From Flavobacteriales bacterium (GTDB lineage Bacteria; Bacteroidota; Bacteroidia; Flavobacteriales; UBA1820), in NCBI GenBank assembly GCA_003150615.1, contig QALN01000011.1:62001-126000 (forward strand): a stretch of DNA of 64,000 bases, given 5' to 3'. This document shows, piece after piece, positions 18,191 through 26,237 of the stretch. The notes beneath the pieces are model-generated. The model was given only the letters and a program-made list of their open reading frames with translations, did not search any database and was not told the origin of the DNA. The stretch's first letter is position 1. Every line of letters begins with the position of its first letter. The translations under genes and the position numbers were made by a program.

Positions 18191-18814
18191 ATGATGAGAA
18201 GACTTTTTATTTTTCTGTTTTTATTAGGCGGGGCGCTGCATGCCTCCGTTATGGTCGAAGGCGTCATTTATATGAAGGACGGTACGGTTGTCGAATATTC
18301 TGGGTCCGACCGCGTGAAGATACCCAAGAACGCCGCACGTAAGGTTACGGCCTATAAAAACGCATACGCCCGTAAAGGGAAGAAAAGAATGTCATATGCT
18401 GCGGCAGATATAGACTCTTTGGTGTGCCGTCATCCTCAGGCTAAGGAGTATCGCAGAAAGTTCGTGTATGTGGATAGAGTCGGGTGGTGCTGGGTATATG
18501 TGGATACCCCGTATATCGAAGCCTATGTGTTTTCAAAAAAAGGGTACGAAATGTATTCGAACGGCGGTATAAGTTTGACGGTGGTTGAGAAAGCGCTCGG
18601 CGCCAGGTCGCGTGTGAGCGTGTATTTGCGAAAAACAGGACGGGATGATGTGCTGGCGTTGGGCGGTATGTATAAAAAACCGGGCGATGCTTTCATTGAA
18701 AAAGTATGCGGTTATATATCGGACGATCCCGGTCTGTGCCGTGCTATAAGAGAGAAGGTCAGGATGCGCAGCAAAACGATAGCCATGTTGGCCGGTTATA
18801 CACCAGGACGATAA
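18191..18814 (+). CDS. Secreted protein of unknown function (tandem paralogue 1)
   Basis: 207 residues. Signal peptide MRRLFIFLFLLGGALHA. The mature part starts with a beta-rich region (VEGVIYMKDGTVVEYSG) and ends it with the motif AAADIDSLVCRH. A central beta segment and a C-terminal helical region (FIEKVCGYISDDPGLCRAI) follow. The next gene has the same plan, with DDMDNIVFVE at the equivalent place and a similar helical end, so the two appear to be diverged duplicates. No known domain was recognised. A TACTTTTG box at 18178-18185 is only 5 bases before the first ATG (18191; a second ATG is at 18194), so the mRNA could be nearly leaderless. Confidence 0.75.
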   Translation: MMRRLFIFLFLLGGALHASVMVEGVIYMKDGTVVEYSGSDRVKIPKNAARKVTAYKNAYARKGKKRMSYAAADIDSLVCRHPQAKEYRRKFVYVDRVGWCWVYVDTPYIEAYVFSKKGYEMYSNGGISLTVVEKALGARSRVSVYLRKTGRDDVLALGGMYKKPGDAFIEKVCGYISDDPGLCRAIREKVRMRSKTIAMLAGYTPGR

Positions 18815-18852
18815 TTGACAGTCAAATACACAAATAATATTTCCGAAGAATT

Positions 18853-19575
18853 ATGAAAAGTTTGTTTTTTATCGCCGCTGCCGTTGCAGTATCGTTGTCT
18901 GCCGGGGTGGTGTCGGCTCAGGAATCCGGCCGCAATAAAAAAGAGAAAGACCAGGAGTATCGTCATATAATCGTGACGCTCAATTCGGGAGAGAAAGTAG
19001 ACGGATATATCCACCGAGGTTGGAATGTAACGGCTTTCGACCTCAGGCGCGAGAATTATTCCGTTAAAATAGTCCCTTCGCCCGACAGTAAGGAAGCGGT
19101 AAAATATACTGTGGACGATATGGACAATATCGTATTCGTGGAACTTACCGAGGACGATCCCGACGGCAAACTTTGGGAAGTATGTGAAAAACCCGCCCCG
19201 GCGATAGGCAATACCTCGCGTACCATAAAAACTCTGATGTGTGTGGAGAAAAAAGGCGAGAACTCTGCCGTGTATTGGTGGAACGGCCGCATATCCGTGC
19301 CTGCGGGTCCAAATGGCAAAACACGGATTAAGGTGGTCACTTTTTACGGCATAAAATTCGGTGACAACGATATAGTGTATCCTTTCATGTGCGGGGGCAA
19401 GCGCGATATGGGCCTGCTCATAGCATTGCTGAAAAGGGGCGACGAGCCTGAACTGGCCGAAACGTTCCGCCAGTATTTCATCAAAGGCAAGGAAGCGAAA
19501 ATGCACAGCAAGGAACTGAAAGACGACCCTACGTTGGTAATGCGCGTTTACGATGAATATCTGAAATCAAAATGA
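18853..19575 (+). CDS. Secreted protein of unknown function (tandem paralogue 2)
   Basis: 240 residues. Signal peptide about 1-23 (ending VVSAQE). The first mature domain is beta-rich (IIVTLNSGEKVDGYIHRGWN, an Sm-like or SH3-like feel) and ends in VDDMDNIVFVE. The second domain has a WWNGRISVPAGPNG segment, then a helical C-terminal part (MGLLIALLKRGDEPELAETF). It shares layout with the preceding gene (38-base gap, same strand), and both end before a shared terminator. No catalytic motif is evident. Function unknown; a periplasmic or outer-membrane-associated role is possible. Confidence 0.75.
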   Translation: MKSLFFIAAAVAVSLSAGVVSAQESGRNKKEKDQEYRHIIVTLNSGEKVDGYIHRGWNVTAFDLRRENYSVKIVPSPDSKEAVKYTVDDMDNIVFVELTEDDPDGKLWEVCEKPAPAIGNTSRTIKTLMCVEKKGENSAVYWWNGRISVPAGPNGKTRIKVVTFYGIKFGDNDIVYPFMCGGKRDMGLLIALLKRGDEPELAETFRQYFIKGKEAKMHSKELKDDPTLVMRVYDEYLKSK

Positions 19576-19601
19576 CAGTGGCGCGATATCCGCCGCGTAC
19601 C

Positions 19602-19647
19602 ACGGCCATCCGGACAGCGTAAGCCTTCCGGATGGCCGTTTTTTTTG
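19602..19647 (+). terminator. Terminator after the secreted paralogue pair
   Basis: Stem ACGGCCATCCGG (19602-19613) / CCGGATGGCCGT (19628-19639) followed by a T8 run. Confidence 0.85.
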
Positions 19648-19721
19648 CCGGGATGTTCGGTCTGCATGAAAATAATAAAGTAAAATTTCTGAAAAGGCCG
19701 CATTTTCTGCATGTTTCCCGT

Positions 19722-19729
19722 TATATTTG
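19722..19729 (+). promoter_or_regulatory. -7 box of the alpha/beta hydrolase gene
   Basis: TATATTTG matches TAnnTTTG 20 bases before ATG 19749. No good -33 TTTG is seen. It argues against a start at 19632. Confidence 0.5.
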
Positions 19730-19748
19730 CTTTTGTAAATGTACGCTT

Positions 19749-20414
19749 ATGAAAAAAGAACTATCGCTCGTCCATAACTATGCGCCGCCGTCGCAGGAAT
19801 TTTCACATGGCAGACGTAATCCGTTGCTCGTGATGGCACACGGCTACGGCTCCGACCAGTACGATCTGTTTTCGCTGGCAGGGGAATTGCCGGGGGTGTT
19901 TCACGTTGTGGCTCCGCGCGCGCCGATAGAATTGCCGTTCGGCGGAGCGGCGTGGTACTCGCTTAATTTCGATGACAGCCGTAAGTTTACCCATGTGCCT
20001 GAAGCCCTTGCCGCGCGGGAAAAGCTCGCCTCCTTCATAAAAGAAGCCGCCGAGGCCTACGATGCCGACCCGGAAAACGTCTGGTTGCTCGGTTTCAGCC
20101 AGGGGGCTATACTCAGCTATGGCATCATGTCCAAATATCCGCGTCTGGTGAAGTATTACATTCCCTTAAGCGGATATATCGAACCTAATATAATAGAACC
20201 GGTAGGAGATACGGCCGATTATGCCGGAATAAAGGCCATTGCCACTCACGGGACCCAGGACCAGGTAATCCCGGTGTCATGGGGGCGATCGGTGAAGGAC
20301 TTTATGAAGGAAAGGCTTGTGGAATACTGTTATTACGAATATCCGATAGGTCACGGCATATCGCCCGAAGGCTTTCAGCAGGTAAAATGGTGGGTGGATG
20401 AAAATCTGATATAG
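19749..20414 (+). CDS. Alpha/beta hydrolase, phospholipase/carboxylesterase type
   Basis: 221 residues, cytoplasmic. It shows oxyanion-region HGYGSDQYDLF (about 33-43), nucleophile elbow LGFSQGAI (about 114-121), a catalytic Asp near THGTQDQVIPVSWG (about 174-187), and a catalytic His in YPIGHGISPEG (about 201). This is the esterase D / YpfH / acyl-protein thioesterase-like carboxylesterase family, with small ester substrates. ATG 19749 is used because a promoter-like box ends at 19729. It appears monocistronic and the physiological substrate is unknown. Confidence 0.85.
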   Translation: MKKELSLVHNYAPPSQEFSHGRRNPLLVMAHGYGSDQYDLFSLAGELPGVFHVVAPRAPIELPFGGAAWYSLNFDDSRKFTHVPEALAAREKLASFIKEAAEAYDADPENVWLLGFSQGAILSYGIMSKYPRLVKYYIPLSGYIEPNIIEPVGDTADYAGIKAIATHGTQDQVIPVSWGRSVKDFMKERLVEYCYYEYPIGHGISPEGFQQVKWWVDENLI

Positions 20415-20477
20415 ACCGGAGTGCTGTTGTCGCCGTATACAAAAGGAGGCCGCCGCCCAAATAATAGGATGCTGTTT

Positions 20478-20508
20478 TTTGACAGCGTTGTTGAAATTCG
20501 TATCTTTG
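20478..20508 (+). promoter_or_regulatory. Consensus Bacteroidota promoter of fba
   Basis: TTTG (20478-20481), a 19-base spacer, then TATCTTTG (20501-20508): an exact match to the Bacteroidota TTTG-N19-TAnnTTTG promoter. The predicted 5' untranslated region to ATG 20594 is about 80 bases. This is the best-formed promoter in the window, in line with a highly expressed glycolytic gene. Confidence 0.85.
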
Positions 20509-20593
20509 CCATGCTTTTGGCCGGGGTGTTTTTATCGTCGTAAACCTCTGCCACGCATCATTTAAGAATCAAATCAATAAAACCGATAAGACA

Positions 20594-21664
20594 ATGAGCC
20601 AGAAAATCAAACCGGGAGTAGCTACCGGGGCAACGGTTGGTGAAATATTCCACTTTGCCAAAGAAAAAGGTTTCGCCATACCCGCCATTAACTGCACGGG
20701 TACCGACACTATCAACTCCGTAATGGAGGCCGCACGCGAGGTCAACTCGCCTGTGATAATACAGTTCTCCAACGGTGGAGCAGCTTTCATAGCAGGTAAG
20801 GCGCTTCCTAACGACGCTCAGCAGGCATCCATAGCCGGAGCAATAGCCGGTGCCAAGCACGTACACACTCTTGCCGAGATGTACGGCGTTCCCGTAATAC
20901 TGCATACCGACCACTGTGCAAAAAAACTCCTTCCCTGGATAGACGGACTTCTTACCGCCGGCGAGGAACACTTTGCCAAGACAGGCAAGCCTCTTTTCTC
21001 CTCGCACATGATAGACCTTTCCACCGAAACGCTCAAGGACAACATCGAAATATGCAAGCGTTATCTGGAGCGCATGAGTAAAATGGGCATGACGCTCGAA
21101 ATAGAACTCGGTATAACCGGAGGCGAAGAAGACGGTGTGGACCATTCGGATGTACATGCCAGCAAGCTGTACACCCAGCCTGAAGACGTGGCATACGCAT
21201 ACGAAGAACTTCTCAAGATAAGCCCCAACTTCACTATCGCCGCTTCGTTCGGAAACGTTCACGGCGTGTACAAACCGGGTAACGTGGTGCTCAAACCTAC
21301 GATACTGCGCGACTCCCAGGAATACATACAGAAAAAATACGGCACGGGTAAAAATCCTGTCAACTTCGTATTCCACGGCGGTTCCGGCTCTTCGCTCGAA
21401 GAGATCCGCGAGGCAATCACTTACGGTGTCGTGAAGATGAACATCGATACGGACACTCAGTTCGCTTTCATGGAAGGCATACGCAACTATATGGAAGACA
21501 AAAAGGCTTACCTCCAGTCCCAGATCGGAAACCCGGAAGGCCCTGAAGCCCCGAACAAGAAGCACTACGACCCGCGCGTATGGCTGCGAAAAGGAGAAGA
21601 AACGCTCATAGCACGTATCAAAGTCGCTTTCAGCGACCTCAAGTGCATAGACGTACTCAAATAA
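20594..21664 (+). CDS. fba: Class II fructose-bisphosphate aldolase
   Basis: 356 residues. Zinc-dependent cleavage of fructose 1,6-bisphosphate to DHAP and glyceraldehyde 3-phosphate, in cytoplasmic glycolysis. Motifs: PAINCTGTDTINSVM, LHTDHCAKKLLPW (catalytic Asp and zinc His, about 108-120), ELGITGGEEDGVDHS (about 175-190), GNVHGVYKPGNV (zinc His), HGGSGSSLEEI (phosphate binding) and MNIDTDTQF. This is the long class IIA (E. coli FbaA-like) form. It has its own consensus promoter and a strong terminator. Despite likely high expression it uses ATA for many isoleucines. Confidence 0.96.
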   Translation: MSQKIKPGVATGATVGEIFHFAKEKGFAIPAINCTGTDTINSVMEAAREVNSPVIIQFSNGGAAFIAGKALPNDAQQASIAGAIAGAKHVHTLAEMYGVPVILHTDHCAKKLLPWIDGLLTAGEEHFAKTGKPLFSSHMIDLSTETLKDNIEICKRYLERMSKMGMTLEIELGITGGEEDGVDHSDVHASKLYTQPEDVAYAYEELLKISPNFTIAASFGNVHGVYKPGNVVLKPTILRDSQEYIQKKYGTGKNPVNFVFHGGSGSSLEEIREAITYGVVKMNIDTDTQFAFMEGIRNYMEDKKAYLQSQIGNPEGPEAPNKKHYDPRVWLRKGEETLIARIKVAFSDLKCIDVLK

Positions 21665-21710
21665 TCCGTCATTTCCGGGTCGCAGGCCCGGTTGAATGAT
21701 TCGTATTGTA

Positions 21711-21744
21711 AAAAAAACCGGACGGTACACCGTCCGGTTTTTTT
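21711..21744. terminator. Terminator of fba
   Basis: A7 followed by stem CCGGACGGT (21718-21726) / ACCGTCCGG (21729-21737) and T7. Confidence 0.9.
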
Positions 21745-21861
21745 GTCGTTCATATTCGACTCCTGTTGCAACGTATAGCACGGTTTGCTATTGGCGCTTG
21801 TTTTGCATATATTTGAACTACCGGGAACAACCTGCAATAGTCCTCGCCATTCGCTCACTAG

Positions 21862-21891
21862 TTGTGATTTGCTTTCAAATCTTTATCTTTG
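21862..21891 (+). promoter_or_regulatory. Promoter of the GAF-domain reductase gene
   Basis: TTG (21862-21864), 19-base spacer, TATCTTTG (21884-21891), 34 bases before the ATG at 21926. Confidence 0.7.
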
Positions 21892-21925
21892 TTCGTACAC
21901 ATAAATTTTTAATACCTGCATAAAA

Positions 21926-22384
21926 ATGAACAAACTTCACGCATCGCTTTTCGGGGAAATAAAATCGGTGGTCGATTCCGACAACGACTGGGAGGATATA
22001 TTGCGTTTTGTGTGCCAGATGCTCCGCGACGGAGTTGAACATTTCGATTGGGTAGGCATATACAGGTATGATACTGTTTCGCGTACCCTGATATTGGGCC
22101 CTTATGCCGGCAAGGAAACGGAACATACGGAGATACCGTATGGAAAGGGCGTATGCGGGCAGGTGGCCGTTTCCGGGGAGCGCTTGGTAGTGCCTGACGT
22201 GCGGGCCGAAGAAAACTATATAGCATGCAGCGCGGAAGTTCGCAGCGAAGCTGTAGTGCCTGTGATCCGGGCCGGTAATGCCATCGCGCAGATAGATGTC
22301 GATTCGAATACTCCGGATGCTTTTTCACGGGAAGATATCGAACTGCTGGAAGGCGTTGCTGAGGAGATAAAGGATTTTTTATAG
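21926..22384 (+). CDS. msrC: GAF-domain free methionine-(R)-sulfoxide reductase
   Basis: 152 residues: a single GAF domain of the fRMsr type. Diagnostic motifs are FDWVGIYRY, YGKGVCGQVA (Cys77), ENYIACSAEVRSEAVVPV (Cys101, residues 96-113) and AIAQIDVDS. In E. coli the enzyme reduces free methionine-R-sulfoxide with cysteines at equivalent positions and takes electrons from thioredoxin. It protects the methionine pool from oxidation in the cytoplasm. Own promoter; the following DNA is AT-rich and of different character. Family assignment is strong from the paired Cys motifs. Confidence 0.88.
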   Translation: MNKLHASLFGEIKSVVDSDNDWEDILRFVCQMLRDGVEHFDWVGIYRYDTVSRTLILGPYAGKETEHTEIPYGKGVCGQVAVSGERLVVPDVRAEENYIACSAEVRSEAVVPVIRAGNAIAQIDVDSNTPDAFSREDIELLEGVAEEIKDFL

Positions 22385-22439
22385 TTCCGCCGTAATTTCC
22401 TGCTCTTGTAGTTAATAACAGGTGTGTTTCTGAAATAAA

Positions 22440-22919
22440 ATGAAGAAGTGGCAGAAAATATGTGGCATTGCAACCTTCGGAGTGATTGGTATTTGCGAAT
22501 TGCTCTTGTGGTTTGGTGCATATTTGGACTTGAAATATATTGTAGAGCCATACAATATTTCAGTTGTGGTAGAGAGAATGTATTTGAGGATAGATTCTTT
22601 ATCGTTTGCCCTTTGGCTTAATTATTTCATCGCACTTGCCATATTTATTTGCCTTTGGTGGAATGGCTATAAATTAACCATGTCCAACATAAATAGATTA
22701 AAAAAGACATTACAAAACTTAGGTGTGGCAAATAGTGCGTTTTACGTTGATGATATATGCCATCCCGATAGCACTGTTTTATTTAAAAGTGGCAACGAAT
22801 ACCAAATAATATATGTAGATGATAGAGGCGAGCAAAAAGTCATCGCTTCTTTTTTGAGTGAAAAGCAGGCATGTGATTTTCTGGTGGATTATTTCAAAAA
22901 ATCGGCAGCGATTAAGTAA
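22440..22919 (+). CDS. Small membrane protein of unknown function (AT-rich islet)
   Basis: 159 residues. Two transmembrane helices (about 8-28 and 58-78) bracket a short loop. The cytoplasmic C-terminal part (about 85-159) has a mixed alpha/beta pattern: VDDICHPDSTVLFKSGNEYQ, then a helical end (SEKQACDFLVDYFKK). Codon use is clearly more AT-rich (TTA, ATT, AAA) than neighbours, which suggests recent acquisition. No family recognised. It converges with the gene at 23322 and lies between the conserved genes msrC and pheS. Confidence 0.65.
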   Translation: MKKWQKICGIATFGVIGICELLLWFGAYLDLKYIVEPYNISVVVERMYLRIDSLSFALWLNYFIALAIFICLWWNGYKLTMSNINRLKKTLQNLGVANSAFYVDDICHPDSTVLFKSGNEYQIIYVDDRGEQKVIASFLSEKQACDFLVDYFKKSAAIK

Positions 22920-23253
22920 GGAGAATAATCTATCTAATTAGAGGTTGGCGGAATGAACGGATCGTAGAGAGCGTTAGCGACAATGCGATGAAAACGCAGA
23001 GGACTTGTGGAATTGATTTTCAATGACTTTTATTGCTGATAATCAATTATATAAGAAAATGACGATACAACTATCCGTTAAGGGAAAAGATGGAGTGAAA
23101 AAATTGCTTTCAGGGAGTGAGAGGATTAGAAAAGACGGGTGTTTTGTATAAAAGATTTAACTAAATCTTAACGGTTGATAAGGTTTTTTGTAGGATGATA
23201 ATAGCGGTTCGGGATGAGAATAAAATCATAACAATCTTTGAATAGAAAAGAAA
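22920..23253. other. AT-rich intergenic stretch with an 8-bp inverted repeat
   Basis: No credible gene. AATTGATT (23011-23018) and AATCAATT (23041-23048) form an inverted repeat around a nested CAAT/ATTG pair. A 30-codon ORF at 23059-23151 begins MTIQLSVKGKDGVKK but has no recognisable match. The stretch may be the remnant or edge of an inserted element. Confidence 0.4.
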
Positions 23254-23295
23254 TGCCCCATAATCTTGTGGATTATGCCACAAAATTATGGAGCA
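23254..23295 (-). terminator. Long hairpin after the 23322 gene
   Basis: 18-base arms 23254-23271 and 23278-23295 pair with two mismatches around loop ATTATG. On the minus strand it is followed by TTTCTTTTC, so it may end transcription of the AT-rich secreted-protein gene. Confidence 0.6.
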
Positions 23296-23321
23296 AGTAT
23301 GCGGTGCTAAATGATGCGAGA

Positions 23322-23900
23322 TTATTCTATAACCAATGATTCGGGAGAGAGCATAGATGGGTCATTACATACACAAGCAACTGCTATGACCTCCAATATA
23401 TCAGTAATTTTTCCCTCTTTATGGAAGCCTCCGGTATGTATAGTAACCCATTCCCCATTTGCTAATATATACCAGTCCACACCATCAGGACATGGTTCTT
23501 TACCCTTGAAAGGCCTTGCATTGTCAACCGTGTTTTGCAAAAAGCGTTTAATACGCTCTAAATCGGTACAACTATCAAGTCTTAATATATATTCTGTATA
23601 TTCGGGCGGTTGCGGTTTCTCACCATTATCAAGAGCCTTATTGTATTCCAAAAGCCAATGAAGAATAGGCTCGGAATATTCTCGAAGTATAATACTATCT
23701 CCTTGTACAGAAAAACTTACCCCCATATTGTAATCCTCCAATCCAATAGTCATAAAAGCATAATTAGGGGTATTATCCAATAAAAAATGTTGATACATCT
23801 TAAAGAAAGGGGTATCTACATTATTAAAGGGCTTAGCCTTTTGTTGAGCGAAGCCGACAAAAGATATAAGTATAAAGAAAAGTAATGCTGGCTTCTTCAT
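23322..23900 (-). CDS. Secreted protein of unknown function (AT-rich islet)
   Basis: 192 residues. Signal peptide about 1-18 (MKKPALLFFILISFVGFAQ). The mature protein has mixed alpha/beta character with motifs NVDTPFFKMYQHFLLDNT, VDWYILANGEWVTIHTGGF and a C-terminal helix. No conserved catalytic residues recognised. AT-rich codon use matches the neighbouring islet gene and differs from the flanking housekeeping genes. A weak TAnnTTYG-like box lies about 40 bases upstream. Possibly a small periplasmic protein or an immunity-type protein; this is speculation. Confidence 0.65.
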   Translation of the reverse strand: MKKPALLFFILISFVGFAQQKAKPFNNVDTPFFKMYQHFLLDNTPNYAFMTIGLEDYNMGVSFSVQGDSIILREYSEPILHWLLEYNKALDNGEKPQPPEYTEYILRLDSCTDLERIKRFLQNTVDNARPFKGKEPCPDGVDWYILANGEWVTIHTGGFHKEGKITDILEVIAVACVCNDPSMLSPESLVIE

Positions 23901-24145
23901 AATCGGAAAGAGTTTGATGATTACGAAGTTAGTGGAAATCGGTGAGATTTTGGCGATTATAAGATGAAAACTTCGCGGTCACTAATGCGGAAATTTCAGA
24001 TATGGTATATTTTTCGATTCTACCCGGAGGCAAGCATTTTGAAGGTCTCAGTACCGAAGATAGTTGTAAAGGGATTTTTATATGGACGATACGGGCCATG
24101 TGAGAGAAATAAGGGTGACGGTTCAGAACAATGGATAAATTTTCC
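23901..24145. other. Intergenic region upstream of pheS
   Basis: AT-rich at the left and mixed at the right. An ORF at 23964-24218 exists but overlaps the pheS promoter box and start and shows no family signature. No repeat or RNA gene was seen. Confidence 0.4.
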
Positions 24146-24214
24146 TAATTTTGCGCAGTTACATGGTAAAATCTTACGTAACCGGACGTATGTCCGGAAA
24201 AAGCATATATCGAG
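24146..24214 (+). promoter_or_regulatory. pheS promoter box and leader hairpin
   Basis: TAATTTTG (24146-24153) fits TAnnTTTG. A small hairpin CCGGAC-GTAT-GTCCGG (24182-24197) sits 17 bases before the ATG. It is too short to call an attenuator. Confidence 0.5.
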
Positions 24215-25234
24215 ATGATAGATAAGATAAAAGCCTTCCTTAATGAGGCGGAGGAATTCAGGGCGGATGGCACTGAGGCGCTTGAATCGTTCAGGATAAA
24301 GTATCTTGGGAAAAAGGGTGTCCTGAATGAACTTTTCGAGGATTTTAAAAAGGCCCCGGCCGAACAGAAGCGCGAAATAGGCCAGCTTCTGAACAAACTC
24401 AAAAATACCGCATCGGATAGGATTGCGCAGGCTCGCGAGGCACTTGAGGCGGCGCGTGAGAAGAATGCTGAAAAAAGCGACCTGACGCGCCCGGCGCTGA
24501 CCGTGCCGCTGGGGTCGAGACATCCTATTTCGCAGGTGCGCCGGCAGGTGGTGGATATTTTTTCCAGAATAGGCTTTACTATTGCCGATGGCCCTGAAAT
24601 AGAGGATGACTGGCACAATTTCACTGCGCTGAATCTTCCGGAGCATCATCCGGCGCGCGATATGCAGGATACTTTTTTCATACAGACGAATCCTGATATA
24701 TTGTTGCGTACGCAGACCAGTTCCGTACAGGCGCGCCATATGGAGATGAATCGTCCGCCGATACGTATAATTTCTCCGGGACGTGTGTTCCGCAATGAGG
24801 CTATTTCATACCGTGCGCATTGTATGTTCCATCAGATAGAGGGGCTTTATATAGATAAGAATGTGTCGTTTGCGGATTTGAAACAGACGTTGCTGTATTT
24901 TACGAACGAGATGTTCGGTAAGTCGAAAATCCGTTTGCGTCCTTCGTATTTCCCGTTCACCGAGCCTTCGGCTGAGGTGGATGTTTATTGGGGATTGGAG
25001 TCGGAGGCCGATTACCGCATAACGAAGGGTACGGGATGGCTGGAGATTATGGGGTGCGGTATGGTCGATCCTAATGTGTTGAGGAATGTGGGTATCGATC
25101 CGGATGAATATACGGGGTATGCTTTCGGTATGGGTATAGAGCGTATGGCTATGCTGTTGTACCAGGTGAAGGATTTGCGTTTGTATTTCGAGAACGATGT
25201 GCGTTTTCTGCGCCAGTTTGAGAGTGTGCTTTAA
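24215..25234 (+). CDS. pheS: Phenylalanyl-tRNA synthetase alpha subunit
   Basis: 339 residues. The N-terminal coiled coil (about 1-90) binds tRNA. The class II catalytic core follows, with motif 1 around HPISQVRRQVVDIF, motif 2 FRNEAISYRAHCMFHQIEG (about 200-218), and motif 3 GFGMGIERMAMLLY in the form AFGMGIERMAML. The phenylalanine-pocket region RPSYFPFTEPSAEVDV is present. It charges tRNA-Phe as an alpha2beta2 complex; pheT is not in this window, which is usual for Bacteroidales. Start ATG 24215 follows the promoter box by about 60 bases. Ends in a 33-bp perfect palindrome. Confidence 0.97.
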   Translation: MIDKIKAFLNEAEEFRADGTEALESFRIKYLGKKGVLNELFEDFKKAPAEQKREIGQLLNKLKNTASDRIAQAREALEAAREKNAEKSDLTRPALTVPLGSRHPISQVRRQVVDIFSRIGFTIADGPEIEDDWHNFTALNLPEHHPARDMQDTFFIQTNPDILLRTQTSSVQARHMEMNRPPIRIISPGRVFRNEAISYRAHCMFHQIEGLYIDKNVSFADLKQTLLYFTNEMFGKSKIRLRPSYFPFTEPSAEVDVYWGLESEADYRITKGTGWLEIMGCGMVDPNVLRNVGIDPDEYTGYAFGMGIERMAMLLYQVKDLRLYFENDVRFLRQFESVL

Positions 25235-25240
25235 TGGCGT

Positions 25241-25310
25241 TTAGCCTCGTTAACAAAGAAAACCCTGCAAGGCCAAAGCCTTGCAGGGTTTTCTTTGTTA
25301 ACGAGGCTAA
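25241..25310. terminator. Exceptionally long perfect palindrome (33-bp stem) between pheS and a ZIP transporter gene
   Basis: Arms 25241-25273 and 25278-25310 are perfect reverse complements with a CAAA loop. The inner GC-rich core (CCCTGCAAGGC) followed by TTTTCTTT is a normal intrinsic terminator shape in both directions, but the stem runs on perfectly through a TTAGCCTCGTTAAC outer part. It begins 6 bases after the pheS stop. Confidence 0.85.
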
Positions 25311-25367
25311 TGATCGCTATTTATAACGCCCTCCATCTCCCGTATCGTCCATAGCACAACAAATCTT

Positions 25368-26189
25368 TTAAAAACTAACGTCCAGTATCATCATCAGTAT
25401 GAATCCCCCGATAAGGCTCATCACCGCGGTGTCGGCGTATTTGTCTCGTTGGGTTTCCGGAATAACCTCCTCCACCACGACGTATATCATAGCCCCCGCC
25501 GCAAATGCGAGTATATACGGCAATGCCGGTTGGAACACCATTATTGCCATGGCTCCCACTACCGCAGCGATAGGCTCGACTACGGCCGATAGCTGGCCGT
25601 AGAAAAAACTCCTGCCACGTTTCATGCCAAGCGCCCGCAAAGGCAGCGACACGGCCGTTCCTTCCGGAAAATTCTGTATTCCTATTCCTATGGCCAAGGC
25701 TATGGCAGCCGGTACTGTTGCCCCTTCTATGCCTGCGCCTACGGCGCCGAAAGCCACGCCTACGGCCAACCCTTCGGGTATATTGTGCAGTGTTATGGCC
25801 AGTATCAAAAGTGTGGTGCGGTGGAGCGACGAAGGTGCGCCGTCGGGAGTACCGTCCGTCATGTTGGGGTGAAGGTGCGGTATAAGGCGGTCAAGAGCGT
25901 ACAGGAACAGCGCACCGAGTGCGAATCCGGCCGCAGGAGGCAGCCATACGTACGAACTGAGTTCCCGGGACATCTCTACCGAAGGCGATAGAAGGGAAAA
26001 AAATGCGGCCGCCAACATCACACCTCCGGCAAAACCGAGCATGATGTCCATGATTTTCCTTTTTATCTCGCGGAAAAAGAATACGAGAGTAGCTCCTAAA
26101 GCAGTCATTCCCCATGTGAATGTAGTGGCTATCAGCGCTTGCACCGGAGCTGAGAACTGATTGAAAAATCCTGTGAGATATTCGTACAT
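25368..26189 (-). CDS. ZIP-family metal transporter
   Basis: 273 residues with eight predicted transmembrane helices. The metal-path motifs are on two helices: HNIPEGLAVGVAFGAVGAG (about 137-155) and NFPEGTAVSLPL (about 176-187, where the usual His is Asn). A His-containing loop (LIPHLHPNMTDG, about 108-119) lies between helices 3 and 4. It resembles ZupT/GufA-type transporters that import Zn2+, Fe2+ or Mn2+ across the inner membrane. The stop converges with pheS across the long palindrome. Ion specificity is not determinable from sequence. Confidence 0.9.
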   Translation of the reverse strand: MYEYLTGFFNQFSAPVQALIATTFTWGMTALGATLVFFFREIKRKIMDIMLGFAGGVMLAAAFFSLLSPSVEMSRELSSYVWLPPAAGFALGALFLYALDRLIPHLHPNMTDGTPDGAPSSLHRTTLLILAITLHNIPEGLAVGVAFGAVGAGIEGATVPAAIALAIGIGIQNFPEGTAVSLPLRALGMKRGRSFFYGQLSAVVEPIAAVVGAMAIMVFQPALPYILAFAAGAMIYVVVEEVIPETQRDKYADTAVMSLIGGFILMMILDVSF

Positions 26190-26237
26190 GATGCTTTTGA
26201 ATTTTTTCGTTTGGAAAAGCGCGTCGTAATATGACGC

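Noticed and set aside
20558-21781. 407-codon ORF on the minus strand
   Set aside because: Antisense to fba and runs through its promoter and terminator; no protein family features.
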